From contig NZ_JAHREP010000039.1 in assembly GCF_019084545.1 (NCBI RefSeq), forward strand, positions 1-34,588: a stretch of DNA of 34,588 nucleotides, in the 5' to 3' direction. The notes under the pieces were generated by a model, which saw only the letters and a program-made list of their open reading frames with translations, was not told where the DNA came from and made no database searches. The stretch is from Marinobacterium ramblicola (GTDB lineage Bacteria; Pseudomonadota; Gammaproteobacteria; Pseudomonadales; Balneatricaceae). Made by a program: the position numbers and the translations under genes. This document shows, in pieces, positions 17,799 through 27,068 of this stretch. Each line of letters starts with the position of its first letter. The stretch's first letter is position 1.

Positions 17799-18317
17799 AT
17801 GAAACGCCTCTTTTTCCTGGTGCCAGGGACGGACAGTGCCGGAGCGATTGTCAACGAACTCAAGGAAGCAGCGGTCGAAGAGAAACATATCTACGTTGTT
17901 GGCAAGGACCATCATCTGCTAGAGGATGCCCATCTGCACGAAGCAGGTCTGGCGCAGTCATCCGATCTGATCCCGGCGCTGGAGCGCGGTGTGATCATCG
18001 GTGGCTCGGCCGGCGCGTTAGCCGGTGTGCTGGCGATCACCTTTCCACCGGCCGGACTGGCGCTCGGTGGCGGCGCCCTGTTGGGGCTGAGTCTGTTCGG
18101 TGCCGGTTTCGGTGCCTGGGCGAGTTCGATGATCGGTGTGTCCACTGCGGCGGCCGAGGTCAGCGAGCTGGAGCAGGAGATAGAAGCCGGTAATCTGCTG
18201 ATGTTGATCGATGTCGAGCGCGACCGAACTGACGAGATCATTCGTCTGATCAAAGCGCACCATCCCGAAGCCAGGATCGGCAATTTCGATCTGCAAGACC
18301 GATCCGAGAAGGGGTAA
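17799..18317 (+). CDS. DUF1269-like membrane protein
   Basis: A 172-aa protein of the DUF1269 kind, function unknown. An N-terminal ferredoxin-like or stress-protein-17M-like part (MKRLFFLVPGTDSAGAIVNE, then EEKHIYVVGKD) is followed by two glycine-rich hydrophobic segments: about 62-84 (ALERGVIIGGSAGALAGVLA) and about 86-115 (GLALGGGALLGLSLFGAGFG). A soluble C-terminal part with IEAGNLLMLIDVERDRTDEI comes last. The pattern suggests a hairpin in the inner membrane or a glycine zipper. Family members are often stress-linked, which fits the chaperonin neighbourhood, but there is no operon with it. The ribosome-binding site is weak. Confidence 0.75.
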   Translation: MKRLFFLVPGTDSAGAIVNELKEAAVEEKHIYVVGKDHHLLEDAHLHEAGLAQSSDLIPALERGVIIGGSAGALAGVLAITFPPAGLALGGGALLGLSLFGAGFGAWASSMIGVSTAAAEVSELEQEIEAGNLLMLIDVERDRTDEIIRLIKAHHPEARIGNFDLQDRSEKG

Positions 18318-18466
18318 TGACTGCACGGCACTATTTTGTGTTAACTAGAAATTGAAACCAATTAAACCCGTTGTCCAGTACCAGGTTTAAACCATCCGTT
18401 ACATACTGCGCCTTCTGTAATTGTTATTACATCCAATCCCATCTTGGACTCACCGGAGTAAGGCGC
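18318..18466 (+). promoter_or_regulatory. Leader and control region of the efflux operon
   Basis: A non-coding stretch holding TTAAACC (18362-18368) and, 15 bp later, the palindrome GGTTTAAACC (18384-18393). Together they form an inverted repeat that could bind a regulator. GGAGTAAGG (18455-18463) is the ribosome-binding site of the adaptor gene. Promoter boxes cannot be assigned safely. Confidence 0.4.
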
Positions 18467-19627
18467 ATGCAACTTCGTATCCTTTTCTTTTTGCTGTTCT
18501 CGGCAGTGCTGGCAGGTTGTACGGCGGAAGCCGACTCCTCCGCTGCCGCGACACCACCAAGCGCTCAGCCCATCGATGTGGCGCAGGTGCTCTACGCCCG
18601 CTACAGCCCCGAATATACCTTTACCACCCGGCTGGAGTCGCCGCAGCAGATCGAGCTGCGCCCGCGCGTGTCCGGCGTGATCGAGTCGGTCGAGTTTACC
18701 GAGGGTAGCGTGGTTAAGAAGGGCGATCTGCTGTTCCGTATCGACCCTCGCCCCTTTGCCGCCGAAGTGCGTCGGCTCGAGGCTGAATTGAGCCGGACCA
18801 AGGCGGCCCTGCAGCAGGCGCAGTCCGAAGCCAAAAGGGCGCGCCGTCTGCAGGGGCGTGATGCCATGTCCGAGGAGCAGGCAGAATCCCGTATCTTCCT
18901 GGCCAGTCAGCGCCGGGCGGAGGTGGCGTCGGTGGAAGCGGCCCTTGAAGCCGCTCGGCTGAACCTGGAGTTCACCGAGGTGAGGGCGCCGATCGCCGGG
19001 CAAACCTCGAACGCCTTCATTACCGCGGGCAACAACGTGCAGGCGGGGCAGAGCGTGCTGACCTCCCTGGTTGCCACCGACCGTCTGTACGCCTATTTCG
19101 ATGTGGATGAGCGTACCTGGAACGAGGCTTTCGACGCGGTCGATGCTTCGGGCCGGACCCAGGCTCGCCTGCAACTGGCCGGCAACGATGCGCAGAGCTA
19201 TCAGGGCGAGATCGATTTCATCGACAACCGGATCGATCCCCTAACCGGTACCCTGCGTGTGCGGGCAGCCTTCACCGCCGACAGCCGGAGTCTGCGACCG
19301 GGCGCCTTTGCCCGCATCTCGCTGGCTGCGAGCGATGCCCGGCCGCGCGTTCTGGTGCCGGACCGCGCCGTCGGCACCGACCTGAAGAGCCGCTTCGTGC
19401 TGGTCGTCAATGCCGACAATGTGCTCGAGTACCGCCGGGTCGAGCTTGGCGATAGGGCCGGAGAACTGCGCGTGATCGAGTCCGGCTTGACCCCGCAGGA
19501 TCGTATCGCCGTCAACGGCCCTGCACGGGTCGGCCCCGGAATGCCGGTCACGCCGCGGGATGTGGTCATTGATCAGCAGGGGTTGACCCTGCTCGAACAG
19601 GAGCTGGCGGCAGAGCCCTCCGCATAA
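18467..19627 (+). CDS. RND efflux periplasmic adaptor lipoprotein (MexE-like)
   Basis: A 386-aa membrane-fusion protein that links the inner-membrane pump to the outer-membrane channel. It starts with a lipoprotein signal (LLFSAVLAGC, Cys at residue 18). The barrel and lipoyl parts follow (LRPRVSGVIESVEFTEGSVV, then DLLFRIDPRPFAAEV), then a coiled-coil hairpin (about 85-150, RRLEAELSRTKAALQQAQSE), and then the mirrored lipoyl half (LEFTEVRAPIAGQTSN). The ATG at 18467 is preferred over a longer in-frame start at 18371 because it has GGAGTAAGG upstream and gives a proper signal peptide. It is the first gene of a three-gene efflux operon. Confidence 0.94.
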   Translation: MQLRILFFLLFSAVLAGCTAEADSSAAATPPSAQPIDVAQVLYARYSPEYTFTTRLESPQQIELRPRVSGVIESVEFTEGSVVKKGDLLFRIDPRPFAAEVRRLEAELSRTKAALQQAQSEAKRARRLQGRDAMSEEQAESRIFLASQRRAEVASVEAALEAARLNLEFTEVRAPIAGQTSNAFITAGNNVQAGQSVLTSLVATDRLYAYFDVDERTWNEAFDAVDASGRTQARLQLAGNDAQSYQGEIDFIDNRIDPLTGTLRVRAAFTADSRSLRPGAFARISLAASDARPRVLVPDRAVGTDLKSRFVLVVNADNVLEYRRVELGDRAGELRVIESGLTPQDRIAVNGPARVGPGMPVTPRDVVIDQQGLTLLEQELAAEPSA

Positions 19628-19643
19628 GCAGGTATCGACACAG

Positions 19644-22600
19644 ATGAAATTCAGCCATTTCTTTATCCAGCGGCCGATCTTCGCCGCGATGCTGTCGCTG
19701 TTGATCCTGGTCGGCGGTGCCATCTCGCTGTTCCAGCTGCCGGTCAGCGAATACCCCGAGGTGGTGCCGCCCACCGTGGTGGTCGCCGCCAACTACCCCG
19801 GCGCCAACCCCGATGTGATCGCGCAGACCGTCGCCGCGCCGCTCGAGCAGGAGATGAACGGCATCGAGAACATGCTCTACATGTTCTCCCAGGCCACCAC
19901 CGACGGGCGCATGACGCTGACGCTGACCTTTGCCCTGGGCACCGATCTGGATCGGGCCCAGGTGCAGGTGCAGAACCGCGTCGCCAGTGCCTTGCCCCGC
20001 TTGCCGCAGGAGGTGCAGCGCCTCGGCGTGGTGGCGGAGAAATCCTCGCCCAACCTGACCATGGTGGTGCACCTCTATTCGCCGGACGGCGACCGCGAGA
20101 TCAGCTACCTGTCCAACTATGCCGATATCTATATCAAGGATCAGCTGGCGCGCCTGCCCGGCGTCGGCGAGGCGAGGATGTTCGGCGGCGGCAAATACTC
20201 CATGCGTCTCTGGCTGGATCCCGATGCACTGGCGTCGCGCAACCTGACGCCCGGTGACGTGGTGCAGGCGGTGCGTGAGCAGAACCGGCAGGTGGCGGCA
20301 GGCAGCCTGGGTGCCCAGCCGGTCGGCAGCGACAGCCAGTTTCAGATTCTGCTGAATGTGAAGGGGCGACTGCAGAGTCCGGAGGAGTTCGGCAGTATCG
20401 TGGTGCAGGTGGATGCCCGCGGTGCCGTCACCCGGTTGCGCGACGTGGCCCGTATCGAACTGGGCGAGGACAGCTACTCCCTGCGTGCCATGCTGAACGG
20501 CAAGACCGCGGTGGCGCTGCCGATCTTCCAGCGTCCCGGTTCCAACGCCATCGAGCTGTCCAACCAGGTGCGCGAGACGATGACGGAGCTGTCGCAGCGC
20601 TTCCCGGAAGGGATCGCCTACGACATCGTCTATGACCCCACCGTGTTCGTGCGCGGCTCCATCGAGGCGGTGATCGATACGCTGCTGGAAGCGATCGTGC
20701 TGGTGGTGATCGTGGTGATCCTGTTCCTGCAGACCTGGCGCGCGTCGATCATCCCGCTGATCGCGGTGCCGGTGTCGCTGATCGGCACCTTCGCCGTGAT
20801 GCAGTGGCTCGGCGTGTCGATCAACACCCTGTCGCTGTTTGGCCTGGTGCTGGCGATCGGCATCGTGGTGGACGACGCCATCGTGGTGGTGGAGAACGTC
20901 GAGCGCAACATCCACAACGGCCTGTCGCCGATGGCGGCCACCAAGCAGGCGATGACCGAGGTGACCGGTCCGATCATCGCCATCGCATTGGTGCTCTGTG
21001 CGGTGTTTATCCCGACCGCCTTTATCCAGGGGTTGAGCGGTCAGTTCTACAAGCAGTTCGCGCTGACCATCACCATCTCGACACTGATCTCGGCGTTCAA
21101 CTCGCTGACCCTGTCACCGGCGCTGTCGGCGCTGCTGCTGCGTGGCCATGATGCCAAGCCGGATCTGTTGACCCGGGCGATGAACGCACTGTTCGGGCGC
21201 TGGCTGTTCACGCCGTTCAACCGCCTGTTTGAACGAGGCGGCGATCTGTATCAGAAGGGCGTCAAGCGGCTGATCCGTCTCGGTATGGTGGTGGGGATCG
21301 TCTACCTGGGGCTGCTCGGCGGTACCTTCAAGCTGTTCGATACCGTGCCGGGCGGCTTCATCCCGCAGCAGGACAAGCAGTACCTGGTCGCCATCGCGCA
21401 GTTGCCGGATGCCGCCAGCCTGGATCGTACCGAGGCCGTGGTGCGTGAGATGGAGCGGATCGCCCTCGACACGCCGGGGGTGGACCAGACCGTCTCCTTC
21501 CCGGGGCTGTCGGTGAACGGTTTCACCACCAGTTCCAACAGCGGCATCGTGTTCGTCACGCTGGACGATTTCCATCAGCGCAACAACCCCGGTCTGTCCG
21601 CCTATGCCATCGCCGGACAGCTGAACGGCCGCTTTGCCGGTATCGACGAGGCCTTCGTCGCCGTGTTCCCGCCGCCGCCGATCCTGGGGCTGGGCACCAC
21701 CGGCGGCTTCAAGCTGCAGATCGAAGACCGTGCCAGCCTTGGTTTCGACGCCCTGTTCGACAATCTGCAGAAGGTGATTGCCGAGGCACGGAAAGATCCG
21801 GCGCTGGTCGGCATCTACTCCACCTTCCGCATCCAGGTGCCGCAGATGGATATCGAGGTGGATCGGGAGCAGGCGATGATCCAGGGGATCCCGCTGGATC
21901 AGGTGTTCGAGGCGCTGCAGATCTATCTGGGTTCGCTCTACGTCAACGACTTCAACCTGTTCGGCAAGACCTATCAGGTCAATGCCCAGGCGGATGCGAA
22001 CTACCGCGTCGACCCGCAGCAGATCCTGCGACTCGAGGTGCGCAACAACGCCGGCGAGATGGTGCCGCTGGGCTCGGTGCTGACGGTGGAACCGACCATC
22101 GGTCCCGATCGTGTCATGCACTACAACGGCTACCCCAGTGCGGAACTGAACGGCAACCCGGCACCGGGCTACAGCTCCGACCAGGCGCGGGAGGCGATCG
22201 AGCGGATACTCAACGAGAAGCTGGACGAGGGGATGGCGTTCGAGTGGACCGAGGTGACCTACCAGCAGATCTTGGCGGGCAACACCATGGCCTATATCTT
22301 CCCGCTGGTGGTGCTGCTGGTGTTCATGGTGCTGGCGGCGCAGTACGAGAGCCTAACGCTGCCGTTGGCGATCATCCTGATCGTGCCGATGACCATCCTA
22401 TCGGCGCTGGCCGGGGTCTGGCTGAGCGGTGGCGACAACAACATCTTCACCCGCATCGCGCTGATCGTGCTGGTGGCGCTGGCGAGCAAGAACGCGATTC
22501 TGATGGTCGAGTTCGCCCGTGACAGCCGCCGCGCCGGGGCATCCAGGTTCGATGCCATTATTCAGGCCTGCCGCCTGCGTTTGCGGCCGATCCTGATGAC

Positions 22601-22826
22601 CTCGATCGCCTTTACCGCCGGCGTGGTGCCGCTGGTGCTGGCCACCGGTGCCGGTGCCGAGATGCGTCATGCGATGGGGATCGCGGTGTTCTCCGGCATG
22701 ATCGGCGTGACGCTGTTCGGCCTGCTGTTCACGCCGGTGTTCTACATGGCGATGAGCGCGCTGGAGCGCAAACCACGCCCGGAGCAGAAAGTTGAATTGA
22801 TCGACGAGGAGAGCGTTCGTGTCTGA
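19644..22826 (+). CDS. RND multidrug efflux pump, HAE1 family (MexF-like)
   Basis: A 1060-aa proton-driven inner-membrane transporter. The start (MKFSHFFIQRPIFAAMLSLL, then QLPVSEYPEVVPPTVVVAAN) is close to MexF/BpeF. The proton-relay Asp pair in TM4 is Asp410-Asp411 (GIVVDDAIVVVENVERN), and the large porter loops and 12 membrane segments fit the full family length. MexF-type pumps export chloramphenicol, quinolones and similar compounds; the substrate here is not shown. It lies 16 bp after the adaptor gene, and its last 8 bases overlap the outer-membrane-factor gene, so the three are co-expressed. Confidence 0.96.
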   Translation: MKFSHFFIQRPIFAAMLSLLILVGGAISLFQLPVSEYPEVVPPTVVVAANYPGANPDVIAQTVAAPLEQEMNGIENMLYMFSQATTDGRMTLTLTFALGTDLDRAQVQVQNRVASALPRLPQEVQRLGVVAEKSSPNLTMVVHLYSPDGDREISYLSNYADIYIKDQLARLPGVGEARMFGGGKYSMRLWLDPDALASRNLTPGDVVQAVREQNRQVAAGSLGAQPVGSDSQFQILLNVKGRLQSPEEFGSIVVQVDARGAVTRLRDVARIELGEDSYSLRAMLNGKTAVALPIFQRPGSNAIELSNQVRETMTELSQRFPEGIAYDIVYDPTVFVRGSIEAVIDTLLEAIVLVVIVVILFLQTWRASIIPLIAVPVSLIGTFAVMQWLGVSINTLSLFGLVLAIGIVVDDAIVVVENVERNIHNGLSPMAATKQAMTEVTGPIIAIALVLCAVFIPTAFIQGLSGQFYKQFALTITISTLISAFNSLTLSPALSALLLRGHDAKPDLLTRAMNALFGRWLFTPFNRLFERGGDLYQKGVKRLIRLGMVVGIVYLGLLGGTFKLFDTVPGGFIPQQDKQYLVAIAQLPDAASLDRTEAVVREMERIALDTPGVDQTVSFPGLSVNGFTTSSNSGIVFVTLDDFHQRNNPGLSAYAIAGQLNGRFAGIDEAFVAVFPPPPILGLGTTGGFKLQIEDRASLGFDALFDNLQKVIAEARKDPALVGIYSTFRIQVPQMDIEVDREQAMIQGIPLDQVFEALQIYLGSLYVNDFNLFGKTYQVNAQADANYRVDPQQILRLEVRNNAGEMVPLGSVLTVEPTIGPDRVMHYNGYPSAELNGNPAPGYSSDQAREAIERILNEKLDEGMAFEWTEVTYQQILAGNTMAYIFPLVVLLVFMVLAAQYESLTLPLAIILIVPMTILSALAGVWLSGGDNNIFTRIALIVLVALASKNAILMVEFARDSRRAGASRFDAIIQACRLRLRPILMTSIAFTAGVVPLVLATGAGAEMRHAMGIAVFSGMIGVTLFGLLFTPVFYMAMSALERKPRPEQKVELIDEESVRV

Positions 22827-24273
22827 TCGCAAAGGAAAACGATATCTGCTTAACGGCTTGGCAGCGGCTGTGTTGACGGCAGTGCTGGCAGGGTGCTCCG
22901 TCAACGCGCCGCACAGCACCTTGCCGGAGCCCGATCGCGCTACGCTGAGCAACCTGACCACGGCTGTTTCGCAACCGGGCGTACCGGCCGGCGATGGCGA
23001 GCTGCGCTGGTGGAGTGCGTTCGACGATGCACAACTCGATGGTCTGGTTCAGCGCGCCTTGCAGCACAACCAGGACCTGTCCGCCGCTGCATCAAGGCTG
23101 GACGCCCAGCTGGCGCGGCTCGATGTGGCGCGGGACCAGCGCCGCCCTCAGGGCGGCGTCAGCGGCAGCCTGAACCTGTCGCGGGAGCAGACGCCGGGCT
23201 CCGGCGTCGACGTTACACGCCAGGAGAGTGTCTCGCTGGGACTGGCCGCGGACTGGCAGCTGGATCTGTTCGGGCGTATCCGGGCGGCTATCGCCCAGGC
23301 CGAGGCGGAGCTGAACTATCGGCAGCACAGCCATGAGGCGGTGATGGCCGAGGTGGTAACCGGCGTGGTCAAGACCTACACCCTGCTGTCCGGCACCCAG
23401 CGCCGGTTGGCGGTGCTGGAGCGGCAACTGAGTTCGCTGGAGGAGTCCGTGGCGACTCTGCGACTGCGCTATGAAGAGGGATTGGCAACACCGTTGGAAC
23501 TCTACCGCGCCCGGGCACTACAACATGAGTATCTGGCCCGCAGGCCCCTGCTCGAAGAGAGCGCGGCGGGCTACCGGGAAACACTGGCCACGCTGGTGGG
23601 GGTGACGTCGGATCGACTGCAACTGCAGACGGCGAGTGTGGAGCTGCCGGCGGCAGAATCGCTTGCGCCGGCGTTCGGCAACCCGTCCCTAGCCCTGTTG
23701 CAGACGCCCGAACTGCTTCAGGCCCAGGCTCGCGTGGCGCAGGGGATGGCCCTGTCGGACCGGGCGAAGGCGGCACTTTATCCGGACGTCAGTATCTCGG
23801 GCGTGATCGGTTGGCTGAGCGCCTCCAGCCTCGATCTGGGCGATGCGCGTGAGCAGCTTGGCGTGACTCCGCGTCTGCAGTGGTCGCTGCTCAATCTATC
23901 GGCGCTGAAAGCGAGTCTGGATGCCGCCCAACTGGAGGAGCAGGCGCTGCTGGCCGAGTATGAGCGGACGCTTGTGACGGTACTGAACCGTGCCGACCGT
24001 TCCATTCAGACCTGGGCTGCCAGAACACAGCGTCTGGAGCAGATAGGTCAGCGTCATCGGTTTGCGCGCCAGGCGTTCGAGCAGGCGCAGGTCAGGTACG
24101 AGGAGGGGGTGCTGCCCTATATCGAGTTCCTCGATGCGCAGCGTGATCTGCTCGACTCCGAAGACGCGTTGGTCGGGGTGCAGACCGAGTGGTTGAACGC
24201 CTATGCCGATCTCTACGGCGCCTTTCCCGGGAGCTGGGTCAGGTTGCTTGAGTCGGCGCGTCAGACCTCTTGA
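22819..24273 (+). CDS. Outer-membrane efflux lipoprotein, NodT/OprN family
   Basis: A 484-aa outer-membrane channel subunit (TolC-like trimer) that completes the efflux system. It has a lipoprotein signal (VLTAVLAGCS, Cys26), a helical repeat domain with ELRWWSAFDDAQLDGLVQRA, and the two internally similar OEP halves (RYEEGLATPLELYRA and RYEEGVLPYIEFLDAQRDLL). The start is a GTG at 22819, inside the end of the pump gene, with GAGGAGAG just upstream. Its 3' end overlaps the convergent LysR gene by 13 bp. Confidence 0.94.
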   Translation: MSDRKGKRYLLNGLAAAVLTAVLAGCSVNAPHSTLPEPDRATLSNLTTAVSQPGVPAGDGELRWWSAFDDAQLDGLVQRALQHNQDLSAAASRLDAQLARLDVARDQRRPQGGVSGSLNLSREQTPGSGVDVTRQESVSLGLAADWQLDLFGRIRAAIAQAEAELNYRQHSHEAVMAEVVTGVVKTYTLLSGTQRRLAVLERQLSSLEESVATLRLRYEEGLATPLELYRARALQHEYLARRPLLEESAAGYRETLATLVGVTSDRLQLQTASVELPAAESLAPAFGNPSLALLQTPELLQAQARVAQGMALSDRAKAALYPDVSISGVIGWLSASSLDLGDAREQLGVTPRLQWSLLNLSALKASLDAAQLEEQALLAEYERTLVTVLNRADRSIQTWAARTQRLEQIGQRHRFARQAFEQAQVRYEEGVLPYIEFLDAQRDLLDSEDALVGVQTEWLNAYADLYGAFPGSWVRLLESARQTS

Positions 24274-25217
24274 GCCAGCACGTCAAGGTCGAGCGTTCTT
24301 TCATCGTTGGCGTGCTCCATCAGATAGTCGATAAAGAGGCGGGTCTTGGCGGGCAGATAGTGCCGTGACGAATAGTAGATCAGCGCCTGGATCGGATCCG
24401 GCTCGTACTGTTGCAGCACGCGCTTGAAGCAGCCCTCATGCAGCAGTTGCGCAGAGCAGCCGTTGTCCTCCAGCAGCGATTGAGCGATTCGGACGCCGGC
24501 CAGCGAGATGCCCAGACCCATCTCGGCCGCTTTCATTGAGGCGGCAAGATTGTTGACGATCAGGTTCCCCTTCGGTTCGAACTGGATATGTTCGCCGTTG
24601 TCCTTGAGGTTCCACGGCTTTATCCGGCCGGTGGTCGGGGAGCGAAGGGCGACACAGTTGTGCTGCGACAGCTCCTCTGGTGTCTGCGGCAGGCCGTGAC
24701 GCTCGATGTAGGCTTTGCTTGCCACCAGAATGGGTTGGATCTTGTAGAACTCGCGGGCGATCACCCGGCTATCTGGATTCAGCATGACGCCGATGCCGAC
24801 GTCCGCGCCCTCCTTGACCAGATCGCCCAGGCGATCGTCGAAGCGGAGATCCAGTTGTATATCGGGATATTTCTCCATGAACGCAGGGAGCAGGGGCAGC
24901 ACGACCATGCGCCCGAAGCTGTCCGGCAGGTTCACCTTCAGCGTGCCGTGCGGCGTTCTCTTCCTGTCGCTGCTCAGGCGGATCTGGTCTTCGAGCTGCT
25001 CCACCAGATGGCCGGTTCGTCTGTGCAGATCCAGTCCATCTTCGGTCAGGGTCAGCGAATGGGTGGTGCGGTGGAATAGCCGCACCTCGAGGCTTTTCTC
25101 GAGTTGGGCGACCGACTTGCTGACCGCCGCCGATGAAATGCCGAGCCGGCGTGCCGCGGAGGAGAAGTTGCCGTTCTTGACCACGGCCAGAAAGGTTTGC
25201 AACTGATTGGGAATCAT
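24261..25217 (-). CDS. LysR-family transcriptional regulator
   Basis: A 318-aa regulator. The N-terminal winged HTH (MIPNQLQTFLAVVKNGNFSS, then AARRLGISSAAVSKSVAQLE) is followed by a periplasmic-binding-protein-like effector domain of the CrgA-like type. The frame is open further upstream to 25427, but that extension is built from the repeats at 25330-25424 and lacks protein-like features, so the ATG at 25217 is chosen. It converges on the efflux operon, overlapping its end by 13 bp. It may regulate that operon, although most LysR regulators are divergent from their target. Confidence 0.9.
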   Translation of the reverse strand: MIPNQLQTFLAVVKNGNFSSAARRLGISSAAVSKSVAQLEKSLEVRLFHRTTHSLTLTEDGLDLHRRTGHLVEQLEDQIRLSSDRKRTPHGTLKVNLPDSFGRMVVLPLLPAFMEKYPDIQLDLRFDDRLGDLVKEGADVGIGVMLNPDSRVIAREFYKIQPILVASKAYIERHGLPQTPEELSQHNCVALRSPTTGRIKPWNLKDNGEHIQFEPKGNLIVNNLAASMKAAEMGLGISLAGVRIAQSLLEDNGCSAQLLHEGCFKRVLQQYEPDPIQALIYYSSRHYLPAKTRLFIDYLMEHANDERTLDLDVLAQEV

Positions 25218-25329
25218 GGTCCGAGTCGTATTGCGGGATATCTCGATAGAGTTTACCCCAGACCGGGCGGTTCTCGGCGGAAAATTTTGCGGGTCGAACG
25301 GGCAGGGGCAGATAGAGCGGGGGAATCCC

Positions 25330-25424
25330 CGCTCCTGCGCATCCCTGCGCTCGCGGGACAAGTACATCCTGTAGAGCGCCGCTCCTGCGCATCCCTGCGC
25401 CCGCGGCATACCGTACATCCTGTA
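25330..25424. repeat. Tandem pair of 50-bp-period intergenic repeats
   Basis: Two copies starting CGCTCCTGCGCATCCCTGCG, at 25330-25373 and 25380-25424, exactly 50 bp apart. Each ends with TACATCCTGTA. A third degenerate copy in the opposite orientation lies at 32684-32718. They look like a dispersed intergenic repeat family, non-coding. Confidence 0.85.
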
Positions 25425-25459
25425 CATAAAGAAAGAGGGCTGCCGATCGGCAGCCCTCT
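25424..25459 (-). terminator. Rho-independent terminator of gbcA
   Basis: A 26-bp perfect palindrome at 25434-25459 (AGAGGGCTGCCGA and its mirror), followed on the minus strand by TTTCTTTATG (25433-25424). It lies 14 bp past the gbcA stop. Confidence 0.9.
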
Positions 25460-25473
25460 CGATTCAGGTTGAA

Positions 25474-26736
25474 TTAACCCAGGTTCTTCAACGCGGTATC
25501 GGTGTACCAGTCGAGGAAGTTGATAACGCCGAACTCGTAGGTCTTGGAGTAGGGGCCCGGTTCGTAACTCAGAGAGTTGATACCGAGCTGGTTTTCTTCA
25601 CCGAGAACACGGTCCTGATCGTTGGTGGCGTCCCATACCTGGCGCAGGCGCTCAGGGTTGTAGTCCACACCCTCAACCGCATCCTTGTGTACGAACCACT
25701 TGGTGGTTACCAGCGATTCCTGCGCGGAGATCGGTAGCACGCGGAACACGATGAAGTGATCGCTCTGCATGTGGTTCCAGGAGTTGGGCAGGTGCAGGAT
25801 ACGCATGGAGCCGAGGTGGCGGTTCTTGATGCGGCCCAGCAGCTTGTTGCAGCCCTGCTCACCGTCGATGGTCATCACCTGGGTGCCTTCCTTCAGCGGC
25901 ATACGGACGATGCGGTTACGCACGCCGAAGCTCTTGTGCTTGTGCGGAATCCCTTCGGCATCCCACTCGGCAGCCTGACGGGCGTAGTAGTCGAGGAAGG
26001 ACTGGGGCGCGCGCGGGTCGTTGGTATCGTCCCACTCCAGCAGAGTGTTGAGCAGTTCCGGGTGGTTACCTTCGCAGTGGTAGCACTCACGGTTGTTCTC
26101 GATCACCAGCTTCCAGTTGGCCTTTTCGTACATGTTGGATTCGACGGCGAGCTTGGTGTTCGCTACGTCATACGGCTCCATGTACTCGTCCAGTGTCGCC
26201 AGGAACTCGTCGAAGTCGCCTTCCGGCTCCTCTTTCGCCAGACAGACATAGATGAAACCGCCGCCGACCTTGCAGTGCGCTTTCTTCAGGCCATGTTTCT
26301 GCTTGTCGAAGTCGTCGCCCATTTCGGTGCCGGCGAACAGCAGGTTGCCCTTGGTGTCGTAGGTCCACTGGTGGTAAGGGCAAACCAGGTTGGCGACCTT
26401 GCCACGGTGCTCGGAGCAGATGCGCGAGCCGCGGTGGCGGCAGCTGTTGTGGAAAGCGTTGATGCTGCCGTCGGCACCACGTACCACCAATACCGGGTTC
26501 TGGCCGATCTCGACAGTGAAGTAGTCGCCTTTGGAGGGGATCTCACTGGACATACCGACAAACAGCCACTCTTTCTGGAAAATCTCTTCCATATCGAGAC
26601 GGAACATATGCGGGTCGTTGTAGAGCGGCTGCGGCAGTGAGTAGTCACGATTGCGCTCTTTCAGCAATGTGGTCATCTCCTCACGGGCCTGCTCCAGGCT
26701 GGAGTAGTTGAGGTTAAGCAGATCGTTCTGTGTCAT
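25474..26736 (-). CDS. gbcA: Glycine betaine demethylase, Rieske oxygenase subunit GbcA
   Basis: A 420-aa Rieske non-haem iron oxygenase that, with GbcB, removes one methyl group from glycine betaine to give dimethylglycine and formaldehyde. The Rieske [2Fe-2S] ligands are Cys99-x-His101 (SCRHRGSR) and Cys119-x2-His122 (VCPYHQW). The mononuclear iron site is in ENNRECYHCEGNHPELL (His220, His225). Length, motifs and divergent orientation to gbcB match the P. aeruginosa pair. The gene is followed by a strong terminator. Regulation by a GbdR-type activator is usual for this pathway, but no such gene is in the window. Confidence 0.93.
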   Translation of the reverse strand: MTQNDLLNLNYSSLEQAREEMTTLLKERNRDYSLPQPLYNDPHMFRLDMEEIFQKEWLFVGMSSEIPSKGDYFTVEIGQNPVLVVRGADGSINAFHNSCRHRGSRICSEHRGKVANLVCPYHQWTYDTKGNLLFAGTEMGDDFDKQKHGLKKAHCKVGGGFIYVCLAKEEPEGDFDEFLATLDEYMEPYDVANTKLAVESNMYEKANWKLVIENNRECYHCEGNHPELLNTLLEWDDTNDPRAPQSFLDYYARQAAEWDAEGIPHKHKSFGVRNRIVRMPLKEGTQVMTIDGEQGCNKLLGRIKNRHLGSMRILHLPNSWNHMQSDHFIVFRVLPISAQESLVTTKWFVHKDAVEGVDYNPERLRQVWDATNDQDRVLGEENQLGINSLSYEPGPYSKTYEFGVINFLDWYTDTALKNLG

Positions 26737-27068
26737 CTGTGTATCTCGAAATAGATGTGGGGTTTACGCCCACTATGGGCGCTGCTTTCCTTAACGACCC
26801 GATACCCTCGACCCTTTGGCTGTTTGGGGCCGGGGTGGTGTCTGGGGCTAATCCTGCATCTCAGTATGGTTATTGGTTTTCCTATTCGCGACATCGACCG
26901 AATCTGTTTAAGACCAAGGGGGGGTAAAAAATCCGATTTTGGTGATTTTGAGACAATTCCGCGTCGCGAATAAGTAAGTGGTTGCCAAGGGTAGAACTGA
27001 CAATTCGCCTTAACGAGATCCCTTTCGAGGATCAATAACCCAACGTACGTTTTTTGGAAGTGCCAGCC
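26737..27068. promoter_or_regulatory. Divergent gbcA-gbcB control region
   Basis: A 332-bp non-coding stretch between the two divergent genes. TATTCGCGAC (26883-26892) and GTCGCGAATA (26963-26972) form a perfect 10-bp inverted repeat 70 bp apart, a likely activator site pair serving both directions. The motif CCTTAACGA occurs twice (near 26792 and 27008). Promoter boxes are not clear. Confidence 0.55.

Noticed and set aside
19566..22121. Long minus-strand open frames across the RND pump
   Set aside because: Shadows of GC-rich codons of the pump gene; composition is rich in His, Arg and Gln, with no domains.
25330..25424. CRISPR array
   Set aside because: Only two units, with the unit nearly filling the 50-bp period and no unique spacers; no cas genes.
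25218..25427. N-terminal extension of the LysR regulator
   Set aside because: It is made from the 50-bp repeats and precedes the usual LysR start (MIPNQLQTFL); no family member needs it.
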